Below the pieces are notes generated by a model. The model searched no databases. It had not been told where the DNA came from and was given only the letters and a program-made list of their open reading frames with translations. Shown piece by piece: positions 22,912 through 23,754 of a DNA stretch of 23,754 nt (positions within the stretch are counted from its first letter, which is position 1; every line of letters begins with the position of its first letter). The stretch is from Tubiluchus corallicola. Lineage: Eukaryota; Priapulida; Priapulimorpha; Priapulimorphida; Tubiluchidae. The DNA is taken from positions 1 to 23,754 of the forward strand of contig JAQGDQ010001835.1 in the NCBI GenBank assembly GCA_030141605.1. The letters are read 5' to 3'. The translations under genes were made by a program, and so were the position numbers.

Positions 22912-23754
22912 TGTTTGCCTAGTTGCTGATGATACTACACTACTAGTTAGTTTGCCTAGTTGCTGATGATACTACACTACTAGTTAGTTTGCCTAGTGTT
23001 CAGCCAGAGCAGTTGCTGATGATACTACACTACTAGTTAGTTTGCCTAGTGTTCAGCCAGAGCATTTGCTGATGATACTACACTACTAGTTAGTTTGCCT
23101 AGTGTTCAGCCAGAGCATTTGCTGATGATACTACACTACTAGTTAGTTTGCCTAGTGTTCAGCCAGAGCATTTGCTGATGATACTACACTACTAGTTAGT
23201 TTGCCTAGTGTTCAGCCAGAGCATTTGCTGATGATACTACACTACTAGTTAGTTTGCCTAGTGTTCAGCCAGAGCAGTTGCTGATGATACTACACTACTA
23301 GTTAGTTTGCCTAGTGTTCAGCCAGAGCAGTTGCTGATGATACTACACTACTAGTTAGTTTGCCTAGTGTTCAGCCAGAGCAGTTGCTGATTATACTACA
23401 CTACTAGTTAGTTTGCCTAGTGTTCAGCCAGAGCATTTGCTGATGATACTACACTACTAGTTAGTTTGCCTAGTGTTCAGCCAGAGCATTTGCTGATGAT
23501 ACTACACTACTAGTTAGTTTGCCTAGTGTTCAGCCAGAGCATTTGCTGATGATACTACACTACTAGTTAGTTTGCCTAGTGTTCAGCCAGAGCATTTGCT
23601 GATGATACTACACTACTAGTTAGTTTGCCTAGTGTTTAGCCAGAGCATTTGCTGATGATACTACACTACTAGTTAGTTTGCCTAGTGTTCAGCCAGAGCA
23701 GTTGCTGATGATACTACACTACTAGTTAGTTTGCCTAGTGTTCAGCCAGAGCAG
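22912..23754. repeat. 53-bp satellite-like array running off the right edge
   Basis: Two 37-bp units (TTTGCCTAGTTGCTGATGAT, then ACTACACTACTAGTTAG; starts 22914 and 22951) are followed from 22988 by about 14 units of 53 bp. The longer unit equals the short one plus 16 bases containing GTTCAGCCAGAGCA. Units are almost identical, with a G/T variant at AGCA[G/T]TTGC. Confidence 0.95.

Noticed and set aside
22912-23754. CRISPR array
   Set aside because: Whole units repeat without unique spacers, and the genome is eukaryotic.

Overview
This window is nuclear DNA from an animal, most likely an invertebrate with a repeat-rich, highly polymorphic genome. The evidence is two multi-exon protein genes with GT-AG introns, tRNA-derived SINE-like units, hAT and Harbinger-type DNA transposons, a non-LTR reverse transcriptase relic and many minisatellites. 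The species cannot be named from the sequence; a marine invertebrate is a guess.

Two real genes lie head-to-tail on the minus strand. (1) A DDI1/DDI2 orthologue (ubiquitin-like domain, DDI helical domain, start of the retroviral-like aspartic protease) has five exons from 9641 down to 4052. Its 3' part is not recognisable anywhere in 1-4051. (2) A homoserine O-acetyltransferase (MetX/MET2-type alpha/beta hydrolase) has seven exons from 22103 down to the stop codon at 14087. Its first ~100 codons lie beyond the right edge or are unrecognised. Every exon junction was checked by hand: phases match and the Ser, Asp and His of the catalytic triad are present. The 4.4 kb between the genes (9642-14086) holds decayed transposons.

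The left 3 kb is a chimeric inverted duplication. Bases 1-~898 are a reverse-complement copy (~95% identical by eye) of the DDI1 intron/exon 3 region at ~5625-6539. Bases ~899-3016 are a nearly identical reverse-complement copy of MetX exons 7-8 with their introns (~14436-16680). The two pieces meet at a short microhomology. The copied exons keep intact splice sites, and all six exonic differences from the originals are synonymous. This is either a recent inverted duplication or a joining of two haplotypes in the assembly.

The introns are packed with tandem repeats with units of 24, 46, 52, 53, 65, 81 and 110 bp, plus di- and trinucleotide tracts. Three short tandem duplications (80, 79 and ~40 bp) each span an exon-intron boundary and so duplicate a splice site. 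The 81-bp array just downstream of MetX exon 7 carries about 19 UGCAUG motifs in the sense RNA. The 81-bp and 110-bp arrays share a CTCF-core-like decamer. No bacterial gene, CRISPR array or intact mobile element was found.
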